Shown piece by piece: positions 9,357 through 16,697 of a stretch of 64,000 nt of DNA; position 1 is the stretch's first letter, and the number at the start of each line of letters is the position of its first letter. Source of the stretch: Clostridium culturomicium (GTDB lineage Bacteria; Bacillota; Clostridia; Clostridiales; Clostridiaceae); contig NZ_CCXK01000017.1 of the NCBI RefSeq assembly GCF_000821305.1, positions 622,159 through 686,158 on the forward strand, in the 5' to 3' direction. The position numbers were made by a program, and so were the translations under genes. The notes beneath the pieces were generated by a model. That model did not search any database. It was not told the origin of the DNA and saw nothing but the letters and a program-made list of their open reading frames with translations.

Positions 9357-10339
9357 TGGGAAAGGATTATTATGTTTTTTCAAATGGAAGAATTAAAAGA
9401 AAGGATAATACGGTTTATTTTATTGATGAAAATGAAGTAAAAAAAGGAATTCCCATTGAAGATATAGAGAGATTACACTTGTTTGGAGAAGTAGATTTAA
9501 ACACAAAATTTTTAAATTATATTTCTAAATATAGCATTTTAATCAGTATCTATAATTATTATGGATTCTTTAGTGGAACATACTATTCTAAAAAGAAGAA
9601 TGTATCTGGAGTATTGGTAGTAAATCAAAGCCAGGCATATTTAGATGAGCAAAAGAGACTTGAATTAGCAAAAGCATTTATTGATTCAGCATTTCACCAT
9701 ATGTTAAGAAATCTTAGAAGACATGATTCTGTTCCTAAAGAAATTATTGACCAGATGATGGTTGAAAGAAATAATATGAATTTTTCAAAGAATATTATGG
9801 AGCTGATGGGGGCAGAGGGTAGAGGCAGAAAATATTATTATGAAGCTCTAAATTATTTCTTGAAAAGTGATTTCTACTTTGAAAGCAGACAAAAAAGACC
9901 TCCAACAGACCCTATTAATGCTTTAATTTCTTTTGGCAATTCAATGATGTACACGACGGTTTTAGGCGAAATATATAAAACTCAATTAGATCCAACAATA
10001 AGTTACTTGCATGAGCCATCCACAAAGAGATTTTCATTAAGCCTAGATATTGCAGAGATTTTTAAACCTTTAATTGTTGATCCTGTTATATTTACTTTGA
10101 TAAATAAAAATATGCTTACTCAAAAAGACTTTAACATTGAAGAGGGATTATGTTATCTAAATGAGGATGGAAAGAAGAGGTTTATTAGAGAATATGAAAA
10201 TAAACTAAGCACTACAATAAAGCATAGAAGCTTAAACAGAAAAGTATCCTATAGGCATTTAATAAAGCTAGAATGTTATAAATTAATAAAAGCTGTAGTC
10301 GAGGGTGAAGAATATAAAGGTCTGAAGGCATGGTGGTAA
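9356..10339 (+). CDS. cas1: CRISPR integrase Cas1 (type I-B)
   Basis: Cas1 is the DNA integrase that inserts spacers at the leader end of the array. The 327-residue protein has the N-terminal beta domain and the catalytic helical domain. Conserved pieces are EGRGRKYYYEALNYF, RPPTDPINALISFGN, YLHEPS and SLSLDIAEIFKPLIVD, which supply the metal-binding Glu, His and Asp. It starts at ATG 9356 overlapping cas4, with AAGGAGG about 8 nt upstream inside cas4. cas2 follows after 4 bp. Confidence 0.95.
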   Translation: MGKDYYVFSNGRIKRKDNTVYFIDENEVKKGIPIEDIERLHLFGEVDLNTKFLNYISKYSILISIYNYYGFFSGTYYSKKKNVSGVLVVNQSQAYLDEQKRLELAKAFIDSAFHHMLRNLRRHDSVPKEIIDQMMVERNNMNFSKNIMELMGAEGRGRKYYYEALNYFLKSDFYFESRQKRPPTDPINALISFGNSMMYTTVLGEIYKTQLDPTISYLHEPSTKRFSLSLDIAEIFKPLIVDPVIFTLINKNMLTQKDFNIEEGLCYLNEDGKKRFIREYENKLSTTIKHRSLNRKVSYRHLIKLECYKLIKAVVEGEEYKGLKAWW

Positions 10340-10343
10340 TTTT

Positions 10344-10607
10344 ATGTTTGTTATAGTAACATACGATGTAGGAGAAAAGAGAGTAAATAGAGTAAGGAAA
10401 AAATTAAAAATGTATTTGATTTGGACACAAAACTCTGTATTTGAAGGTGAAATTACTGAGGCAAAGTTAAAAAAATGTTTAGCAGAACTAGATAGTGTTT
10501 TGAAAAAGGAAGAAGACTCTTTATATGTTTATAAAGTTAAAAATAGTAATAACATAAAAAAGGATGTAGTTGGATTTGAAAAGAGTTTTGATGATTTATT
10601 TATATAA
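10344..10607 (+). CDS. cas2: CRISPR adaptation protein Cas2
   Basis: Cas2 is the dimeric scaffold of the Cas1-Cas2 integrase. The 87-residue length and the opening MFVIVTYDVGEKRVNRVRK are typical, including the conserved Asp at the end of the first strand (TYDV). The pattern WTQNSVFEGEIT marks the second conserved strand. It is the last gene of the cas operon; the leader begins right after its stop. Confidence 0.94.
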   Translation: MFVIVTYDVGEKRVNRVRKKLKMYLIWTQNSVFEGEITEAKLKKCLAELDSVLKKEEDSLYVYKVKNSNNIKKDVVGFEKSFDDLFI

Positions 10608-10794
10608 AAGTATTTTGCAGTAAATCGTTTTTCTTTTCTGAGATGCATAAGTGTTGGTATACATAGGGTTAGAGGTATATGGGTTTATGTGGAAAATATA
10701 TTATTGACGATTTACTGCAGGGTAAAGTAAAATATTAAGTAATAAAGGTCTGTAAATGGCTGTTTTAGGTGACTATTTTATAGTTTTTTATGGG
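10608..10794 (+). promoter_or_regulatory. CRISPR leader
   Basis: The 187 bp between cas2 and the first repeat. It holds a 13-bp inverted repeat (TGCAGTAAATCGT at 10616-10628, complement at 10707-10719). It also holds the promoter below and a partial repeat-like string GTTTTAGGTGACTAT at 10762-10776. New spacers would be added at its right end. Its leader role is supported by exact repeats on this side and decayed repeats at the far end of the array. Confidence 0.85.
10704..10733 (+). promoter_or_regulatory. predicted pre-crRNA promoter
   Basis: TTGACG (10704-10709), an 18-nt spacer and TAAAAT (10728-10733). It would start transcription near 10740, about 55 nt before the first repeat. The -35 overlaps the right arm of the leader inverted repeat, so a protein bound there could block it. 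Confidence 0.65.
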
Positions 10795-12196
10795 GTTTTA
10801 GATTAACTATATGGAATGTAAATACAAAAACAAGAACTAAATACGCAGTTGGCAAGTACGTTTTAGATTAACTATATGGAATGTAAATGGCATTGATCCA
10901 TTCACGCTGCTTAAACTATATTTATAGTTTTAGATTAACTATATGGAATGTAAATTATACTTTTAAAGACCTTCTCCAATTACACATAGGACAGTTTTAG
11001 ATTAACTATATGGAATGTAAATGAGGTTATTTTTTACCTCTCTAGTTAAAGAAAGGATTTGTTTTAGATTAACTATATGGAATGTAAATTAGCTTTAGCT
11101 TTAACAACATCGAATGTAACACCTAGTTTTAGATTAACTATATGGAATGTAAATTGAAGGGTTGTTAATTCAAACAAAACAGGAGAGATTGGTTTTAGAT
11201 TAACTATATGGAATGTAAATTGATTATCAAGATAATATTGATATGCCTATGACTACGTTTTAGATTAACTATATGGAATGTAAATATTATTTATATGGAA
11301 TATATTGTTGTCGTCAATCTAGTTTTAGATTAACTATATGGAATGTAAATGGACTAATTAAATCATCATAAACACGTTGACCCACTTGTTTTAGATTAAC
11401 TATATGGAATGTAAATGAAATCAAGAATAATATTTCCGAATTATAAGAATAGTTTTAGATTAACTATATGGAATGTAAATAAACTAGAACCTAATTTAAT
11501 TGCATCTACTAAAAAAGTTTTAGATTAACTATATGGAATGTAAATAGCAAAATCAGTTACCTTATCATAAGGCCAATATATGTTTTAGATTAACTATATG
11601 GAATGTAAATATAAAAAATTCAGTGGATATTTTTTCATTAACACCGTTTTAGATTAACTATATGGAATGTAAATCTGATAATAGAGATTGATGCTACTCA
11701 TAACACTAGCGTTTTAGATTAACTATATGGAATGTAAATGAGGACAAAGCTAAGACAAAGGAAGGAAAAACAGAATGTTTTAGATTAACTATATGGAATG
11801 TAAATCTGTATTTTTACAAAATTCTCTTTTAGATGATTTAGTTTTAGATTAACCATATGGAATGTAAATTCGAAATCCATCCTGGACTCTTCAATTTCTT
11901 TATAAGTTTTAGATTAACTATATGGAATGTAAATATAGAATTATACGATGAAATTAAAGATGAAGTACCTGTTTTAGATTAACTATATGGAATGTAAATG
12001 TTGGAGTGCTAATATTGTCAATGGTATTGGGGGGATCGTTTTAGATTAACTATGAGGAGTGTAAATTCATTTCTGCAACTTCTCTGCTGCTTAACTTATT
12101 TAGTTTTAGATTAACTATATGGAATGTAAACTATGTGATGATTAATAAAACTGCATTGGGAGATTGCGGTTTAGATTAACTATGAGGAATATATAT
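10795..12196 (+). CRISPR. type I-B CRISPR array, 22 repeats and 21 spacers
   Basis: The repeat is 29 nt, starting GTTTTAGATTAACTATATGG and ending AATGTAAAT, first copy at 10795-10823. Spacers are 35-38 nt. Repeats 1-16, 18 and 19 are identical. Repeat 17 (11841-11869) has one T to C change. Repeat 20 (12038-12066) reads TATGAGGAGTG in its right half. Repeat 21 (12103-12131) ends in C. Repeat 22 (12168-12196) is degenerate on both sides and shares TATGAGGA with repeat 20. Decay at the right end and the position of cas2 and the promoter show that transcription runs left to right and spacers enter at the left. The ATGTAAAT 3' end probably becomes the 8-nt 5' handle of crRNAs after Cas6 cleavage. 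Confidence 0.98.
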
Positions 12197-12269
12197 GTTC
12201 ATTTTAACATAAATTTTTGCTATATAATGAATTGAAGAATTAAATGGGGATATATATTAGCAATGCAAG

Positions 12270-12298
12270 AACACTGGAATTGATTTCTGGTGTTTTTA
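12270..12298 (+). terminator. terminator downstream of the CRISPR array
   Basis: AACACTGG (12270-12277) pairs with CTGGTGTT (12287-12294) using two G:U pairs, followed by a T run. It would end the pre-crRNA about 75 nt after the last repeat. Confidence 0.6.
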
Positions 12299-12405
12299 TT
12301 ATATTTATGTAAAATTTGGGAGGTATATATTGTTTTGTATAGAATAATAAAATGGAAATGGAGTTTACACGATAAATATTACTATAAATCAAAGGAGTGT
12401 GTAGG

Positions 12406-13464
12406 TTGAATATTGACAGTAGATTACATCATTTAAAAGAAAATGAAGTTTTAGAGCTTATGAGCAGATACTATAATAATGAAAAAACTACAGAGTTAAT
12501 TAAAGAATATAATTTGAATATAACACCAGGAGTATTATATACCGTATTCCCACCTGAAAAGTTTGATGATATAAAATGTCCTGTTTGTAACTTGCCAATG
12601 CTAAGGAAAAGAGCGGCAAGAACTAGCTATAGGTATAATAATAACAAAATCTATTGTGAGAATTGTGGACATGTTGAAGGTGGAAGTTGTAGATGTAGTC
12701 ACTGTATTGAAGTTGCAAGGATTGAGAAAAAGCGAATTCAGGAAGAACAGGAACGGATAAATTATGAGAAGAGATGCTTGATTAATGAAGTTTATGATTT
12801 AAATAAAAAAGAAAAGATTGGTCTAGAAAAATTATCGTTTAGAAGCAGGGTATATTTAGGGGCTCTGATTAGGGCAGGAATAACTGAAGATATGATGAGT
12901 GTAATTCCTATATTAGAAATGGATAGAAATGTATCACCTAGAGTTGGATACACACAGGAAATGATAAGAGATTTAATTAAAAACCAAGTAATTGTTGTTA
13001 GTCCTAATTCTAGTTTAGATGCGTTTCCAGATTCAGATGAGGAAACTGAATTTCCTTATTTATATTACACACTCAAAGTTAAATATGCATTGAATATTGA
13101 ATTTCAAGAAGATTATACAGAAAACGTAGCAAATATTATGAATCCTGATGAACTTAGCAAAGAGGATTCAGAGGAAGCCGCAAAGATATGGCGAGAAGTT
13201 GCGCTTGAAGAATGTCTTGAATATTTTGAGTTTCAAATGAAAGAGGTTAATTTTAATGCTGCAATTGGAGAAAAAACAATAGCTACCTTTAAGGATTTGT
13301 TAGAAAAATTTTCAGTTTCCAAAATTTATGGAATTATATATAGAAGTGTAGCTAATGCTACAAGATATTATCAGCAAGGAGGAGTAAGTAAGAAGCAAGC
13401 TTCTAATTCTGTTATTGGTAATTGTCAAAGATATGCAGAAAGAGCAGTGATAGAAAATTGGTAG
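12406..13464 (+). CDS. unrecognised Cys-rich (zinc-ribbon-like) protein beside the CRISPR array
   Basis: A protein of about 352 residues with no family I recognise. Near residue 50-95 it has CPVC, then CENCGHVEGGSCRCSHC, giving several CxxC/CxC pairs likely to bind zinc. An Arg/Lys/Glu-rich helix follows (IEKKRIQEEQERINYEKRC). The middle is acidic and the C-terminus helical. The frame can start at GTG 12397, but that overlaps the AAAGGAG at 12391-12397; TTG 12406 has correct spacing. After the TAG stop the same frame stays open for 38 more codons to 13581, so the stop might be a recent mutation. Its place next to the array suggests a defence or accessory role, which is only a guess. Confidence 0.7.
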   Translation: MNIDSRLHHLKENEVLELMSRYYNNEKTTELIKEYNLNITPGVLYTVFPPEKFDDIKCPVCNLPMLRKRAARTSYRYNNNKIYCENCGHVEGGSCRCSHCIEVARIEKKRIQEEQERINYEKRCLINEVYDLNKKEKIGLEKLSFRSRVYLGALIRAGITEDMMSVIPILEMDRNVSPRVGYTQEMIRDLIKNQVIVVSPNSSLDAFPDSDEETEFPYLYYTLKVKYALNIEFQEDYTENVANIMNPDELSKEDSEEAAKIWREVALEECLEYFEFQMKEVNFNAAIGEKTIATFKDLLEKFSVSKIYGIIYRSVANATRYYQQGGVSKKQASNSVIGNCQRYAERAVIENW

Positions 13465-13581
13465 TTGAAAAAATTTGCAAGACCATATGTTATACCGCAA
13501 TCTGTGTTAAGTGAGTTTTTGTTTAATAGAGTTCTTAAAATAGGAGAGTTAGGATTTAATATGACGCCTACTGAATTATAG
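13465..13581 (+). other. in-frame open extension after the stop of the Cys-rich gene
   Basis: Right after the TAG at 13462-13464 the same frame encodes 38 codons (LKKFARPYVIPQSVLSEF then FNRVLKIGELGFNMTPTEL). It has no ribosome binding site of its own. Either the upstream gene has a premature stop, or this is chance. It is too short to judge by composition. Confidence 0.3.
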
Positions 13582-13635
13582 TATAGATAACTTGAAGTTT
13601 TTTTAGTAATTTAATTATGATTATATGGAGGATGT

Positions 13636-13869
13636 ATGAACAGTTTTGATAAGGAGTATCAACTAAATAAGTTATGTCCATATGGTTCGGAAAAAGAATA
13701 TAAATATTGATGTAAAAACAAAAGCATTAGATGTGGCTATAAGGATGGTAAATTAGTAAAATCAGTACCCGTAGAAGGGGAACTTTTAAAGCTTATTGAA
13801 AATCAAATGAATTTATTTGAATCTATGTACAATAAGAAGCCGGAAGAAGCAAGAATAGAAGGGTGGTAA
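13636..13869 (+). pseudogene. broken SEC-C motif protein
   Basis: An ATG with GGAGGATGT upstream opens a frame that reads LCPYGSEKEYKY, then TGA (13708-13710), then CKN, and continues to a TAA at 13867-13869. Functional SEC-C motifs read CPCGSxKxYKxCC and bind zinc. Here the second Cys is Tyr and the third is TGA. Both changes are single-base steps from a Cys codon, so this is a decayed small SEC-C protein of 77 codons. Use of TGA as selenocysteine is unlikely because a second ligand is also lost and no SECIS-like hairpin was noticed. Confidence 0.65.
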
Positions 13870-14023
13870 AAAGTTGAAAGTTATATTCTTTTTATAGTAT
13901 ATTATGGTGACATAGATGACTTACCTATACTTTAATTTATTATTATAAAGTATTTTTAAAAAAATACTACAACTTGCGATCACGATAGATTTTACTAGTA
14001 TGAACATATCTTTAAACAAATCC

Positions 14024-14068
14024 AAAAGCAAAGTAACTACTAAATATTTAGCAGTTACTTTGCTTTTT
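14024..14068 (+). terminator. intrinsic terminator
   Basis: AAAAGCAAAGTAACT (14024-14038) pairs with AGTTACTTTGCTTTT (14053-14067), a perfect 15-bp stem ending in a T run. It precedes the NERD gene promoter. Confidence 0.85.
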
Positions 14069-14112
14069 CTCTTCCTCCCTATAATCCCTAACCATGACCA
14101 TGTAAAATATGG

Positions 14113-14118
14113 TATAAT
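14113..14118 (+). promoter_or_regulatory. -10 element of the NERD-HRDC gene
   Basis: TATAAT with an upstream TGG (extended -10), 30 bp before the start codon. No good -35 was found, as is common with extended -10 promoters. Confidence 0.5.
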
Positions 14119-14148
14119 ATAGGTGAAATTGTTTAAGGGGGACGTTAT

Positions 14149-15300
14149 ATGTGGCTATTTAATAGAATGAAGGAGCCGGTTTTCTTAAAGAGCACTACAC
14201 AGGCTGAAGAGCAGCTATGTAAACTTAAGGAACTTGAGCCTTTGTTAAATGCTGAGGGGAAGAAGCTAATAAATCAAGATATAAGAAATTTGGAGTGTGG
14301 TATTTTAGGGGAGAGAAATATTGCTTTCGAGCTTAAGAACAGCCATATGCCAATGTACATATTGCAGGATGTTTATCTTGAGGATGGAGACTTTAGTGCT
14401 CAGATAGACTTTCTTGTGTTTACAAAGAAGTATTGCTTTGTTATTGAGTGTAAAAATCTCTATGGGGATATTGAAATTAACAGTAAGGGTGATTTTATTA
14501 GAACAATGGATTTTGGTGGTGTTAGGAGAAAGGAAGGAATCTATTCTCCTATAACTCAGAATCAAAGACATTTGGAGCTGATGAAGAAGATTAAAGTAGA
14601 TAACAAGGAAAATTTATTTGTGAAGTTAATGACAGATAGATTCTTTAATAATATGTATAAATCCATTGTGGTTTTGGCTAATCCTAAAACTATTCTTAAT
14701 GATAAATATGCTAAAAAGGAAGTTAAGAACAAGGTTATCCGTTTGGATCAGCTGGTTAAGTATATAAAGGATATGAATGCTAATTCTAATGATCCTTCTA
14801 GTTCTGATAAAGAAATGCTAGATTGGGCTAATACATATTTCAATTTACATAAGGAGGCTGCTAAGGATTATACTTCAAAGTATGAGCAGTATAAGCTAGA
14901 AGCAGTTAATGAAGAGGTGGCTGCAACAGCTGAGCCTATCATAAAGAAACAGGAATCTACGACAGCTGAGCCGGCTTCACAAGTAAAGATCGGTAAAGAT
15001 TTAAAAACCAGTGAAGTAGCAGTAGAAGTAAAAAGCAGTGAAGCAGTAATGAAAGGTATTAAGCCTAAATTACCAATAGAAGAAAGTGCAATTTTTAAAG
15101 AGTTAAAAGCTTTTAGGCTTGCTCAAAGCAGAAAAGAAAATATTAAACCATACTTCATTTTTAATGATAATCAGCTTAGAGATTTAATTGGTAAAATGCC
15201 AGTGACACCTGGAGAACTCCTTGCAGTATCAGGCTTTGGTGAAGTGAAGGTTAAGAAATATGGTAATGAGATTATAGAAATAGTAAAAGGATATAAATAA
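14149..15300 (+). CDS. NERD-domain nuclease-like protein with C-terminal HRDC domain
   Basis: A 383-residue protein. Residues about 50-170 form a NERD (nuclease-related) domain with GERNIAFELK, then AQIDFLVFTKKYCFVIECKN, which carries the D...ExK pattern of the PD-(D/E)xK nuclease fold. A low-complexity Ala/Glu/Lys linker (about 255-305) leads to an HRDC-like domain at about 310-383 (FKELKAFRLAQS, then NDNQLRDLIGKMPVTPGEL, then VSGFGEVKVKKYGNEI). HRDC domains of RecQ helicases bind nucleic acid. The two together suggest a DNA-processing enzyme. It stands alone with its own promoter and terminator. The domain calls are strong; the process is unknown. Confidence 0.85.
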   Translation: MWLFNRMKEPVFLKSTTQAEEQLCKLKELEPLLNAEGKKLINQDIRNLECGILGERNIAFELKNSHMPMYILQDVYLEDGDFSAQIDFLVFTKKYCFVIECKNLYGDIEINSKGDFIRTMDFGGVRRKEGIYSPITQNQRHLELMKKIKVDNKENLFVKLMTDRFFNNMYKSIVVLANPKTILNDKYAKKEVKNKVIRLDQLVKYIKDMNANSNDPSSSDKEMLDWANTYFNLHKEAAKDYTSKYEQYKLEAVNEEVAATAEPIIKKQESTTAEPASQVKIGKDLKTSEVAVEVKSSEAVMKGIKPKLPIEESAIFKELKAFRLAQSRKENIKPYFIFNDNQLRDLIGKMPVTPGELLAVSGFGEVKVKKYGNEIIEIVKGYK

Positions 15301-15344
15301 AAGCAACAGGTTTCGTTTTGAGGTGTAAAACAATAAAATCATAG

Positions 15345-15386
15345 AAAAACCACATGGATTTAACACAAAAATCACATGTGGTTTTT
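15345..15386 (+). terminator. terminator after the NERD-HRDC gene
   Basis: AAAAACCACATG (15345-15356) pairs with CATGTGGTTTTT (15375-15386), followed by TT. The loop is 18 nt. Confidence 0.75.
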
Positions 15387-15411
15387 TATTGAATATATTA
15401 GACATATTATT

Positions 15412-15437
15412 AAAGTCCAGCATAGCTGCTGGACTTT
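15412..15437 (-). terminator. hairpin after the minus-strand lipoprotein gene
   Basis: AAAGTCCAGC and its perfect complement flank a 6-nt loop. The T run on the minus strand is weak, so this may be a modest terminator for the converging gene. Confidence 0.5.
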
Positions 15438-15483
15438 AATTCTTAGTATATTAACATCGAATAATTACCTAAGACTTATTATA

Positions 15484-16341
15484 TTACTTTCCGACTTCCT
15501 GTTTAAAGCCTTCAATTATTTCTACGTTCTTTTTATCATTATAAGAGTTAACTGTAATATTTGAAGTCATCTTTAATTCTATTAAATCCTTACTTAATTC
15601 AAACTTGCCATCTTTACTAGGTAATACTTCTGGTTGTTCAAATACAAAGTAAGAGCTATAGCCAATTAAAACTCCTGATTTATCAATGGTTAAAGTGTTT
15701 GTCATTTCTTTATAATTTGTTTTTCTTAAGGCCTCAAGATTTACCATATTAGAGTCTACTGCTCCTGGTATCACATTAGGATTATTTTTATATTCCTCCA
15801 TGGTCGCTTCCATGTTTTTCACATTTTCTTCTTTTACTTTCTTTATAGCATCCTTTGTATACTTTATAGAAATTATAGTGTTTTCTCCATCCTTACTTTC
15901 CTTAAGTTCCTTTAAATCCTTAGCATTTATCTCAATGGCAGAAATATCATCTACTCCATAAATATTATTATTCTGCTGACCTTCTAACTTCTCCCACTGA
16001 CTTTGTTCTATAGTCCTATTATATGTGTCACCATCTAACACTATCATTTCTGTAAAAATTGCTTTTTCACCATCAATATTATTAAACATCTCAAAGTACC
16101 ATTCCTTGGTGTTCATATTTGCAATAACATCACTTCCATAACTTTGATTTTCATCCTCTATTTCTATTGAGATGGTTCTAGTTAAACTAATATTTTCAGC
16201 TGCAATTAATTTCTCTTTGGCCTTTAATATGTTCTCCACCTTATTTTCATCAACTTTACTTCCACATCCCACAAGTGGTGCTACACAAATTGTTGACGTT
16301 AACATTACCATCAGTATTTTTTTTATTTTTTCCTTCATCAT
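15484..16341 (-). CDS. surface lipoprotein, DUF6612-like
   Basis: A 285-residue exported lipoprotein: a Lys-rich start, a hydrophobic stretch, and the lipobox LVGC with the acylated Cys at residue 26. The mature part has alternating strands and segments such as SLTRTISIEIE, IVLDGDTYNRT, QSQWEKLEGQQ and NTLTIDKSGVLIGYSSYF. These resemble the LolA/LppX-like beta-rich lipoproteins (DUF6612 type) of Firmicutes. The function of the family is not established. A second ATG at 16338 has slightly better spacing to GGGGA. The gene is a single unit on the minus strand. Confidence 0.65.
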   Translation of the reverse strand: MMKEKIKKILMVMLTSTICVAPLVGCGSKVDENKVENILKAKEKLIAAENISLTRTISIEIEDENQSYGSDVIANMNTKEWYFEMFNNIDGEKAIFTEMIVLDGDTYNRTIEQSQWEKLEGQQNNNIYGVDDISAIEINAKDLKELKESKDGENTIISIKYTKDAIKKVKEENVKNMEATMEEYKNNPNVIPGAVDSNMVNLEALRKTNYKEMTNTLTIDKSGVLIGYSSYFVFEQPEVLPSKDGKFELSKDLIELKMTSNITVNSYNDKKNVEIIEGFKQEVGK

Positions 16342-16697
16342 AAATCCCCAACTTTCTTTTAGTTTAAATTAACTCTCTAGTTAAACCCTTTTTAACCTAT
16401 TTTTTTGATCCCTATATTTTATATAATTATATCATGTTTCTTGTATATGTAAAATTATGCATTATAAGTTATTGCTTTTTATTATAAATATACTATATAT
16501 CTTAGGGCGAAAATATACTATAGCTCTTATGGGGAGGAGAAGCTGAAATAAGTGGAGGAGTATTACGAAGGTCTCGCGGTGGAAGGTTAAGCAGTATGCA
16601 AGCATCTCTGGGGACGGAATAATTCTAAAATACAGATATTATATAGGGATGAATATGATATAATGTTCTTAAAATAGGATAAGTTTGGGGGATACTT
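16342..16697. other. divergent intergenic region
   Basis: This region separates the two lipoprotein genes. It has an extended -10 (TGATATAAT, TATAAT at 16659-16664) for the WG-repeat gene. Bases about 16525-16620 are richer in GC than the surroundings and read briefly as protein-like in more than one frame with stops. This may be a gene remnant or a structured RNA; I could not decide. Confidence 0.4.

Noticed and set aside
13708..13710. TGA in a Cys-like position as a selenocysteine codon
   Set aside because: Another ligand Cys is also lost and no downstream SECIS-like hairpin was noticed, so decay is simpler.
16525..16620. Riboswitch-like GC-richer stretch
   Set aside because: It matches no riboswitch core that I can recall and no stable fold was clear; it is noted as an unexplained region only.
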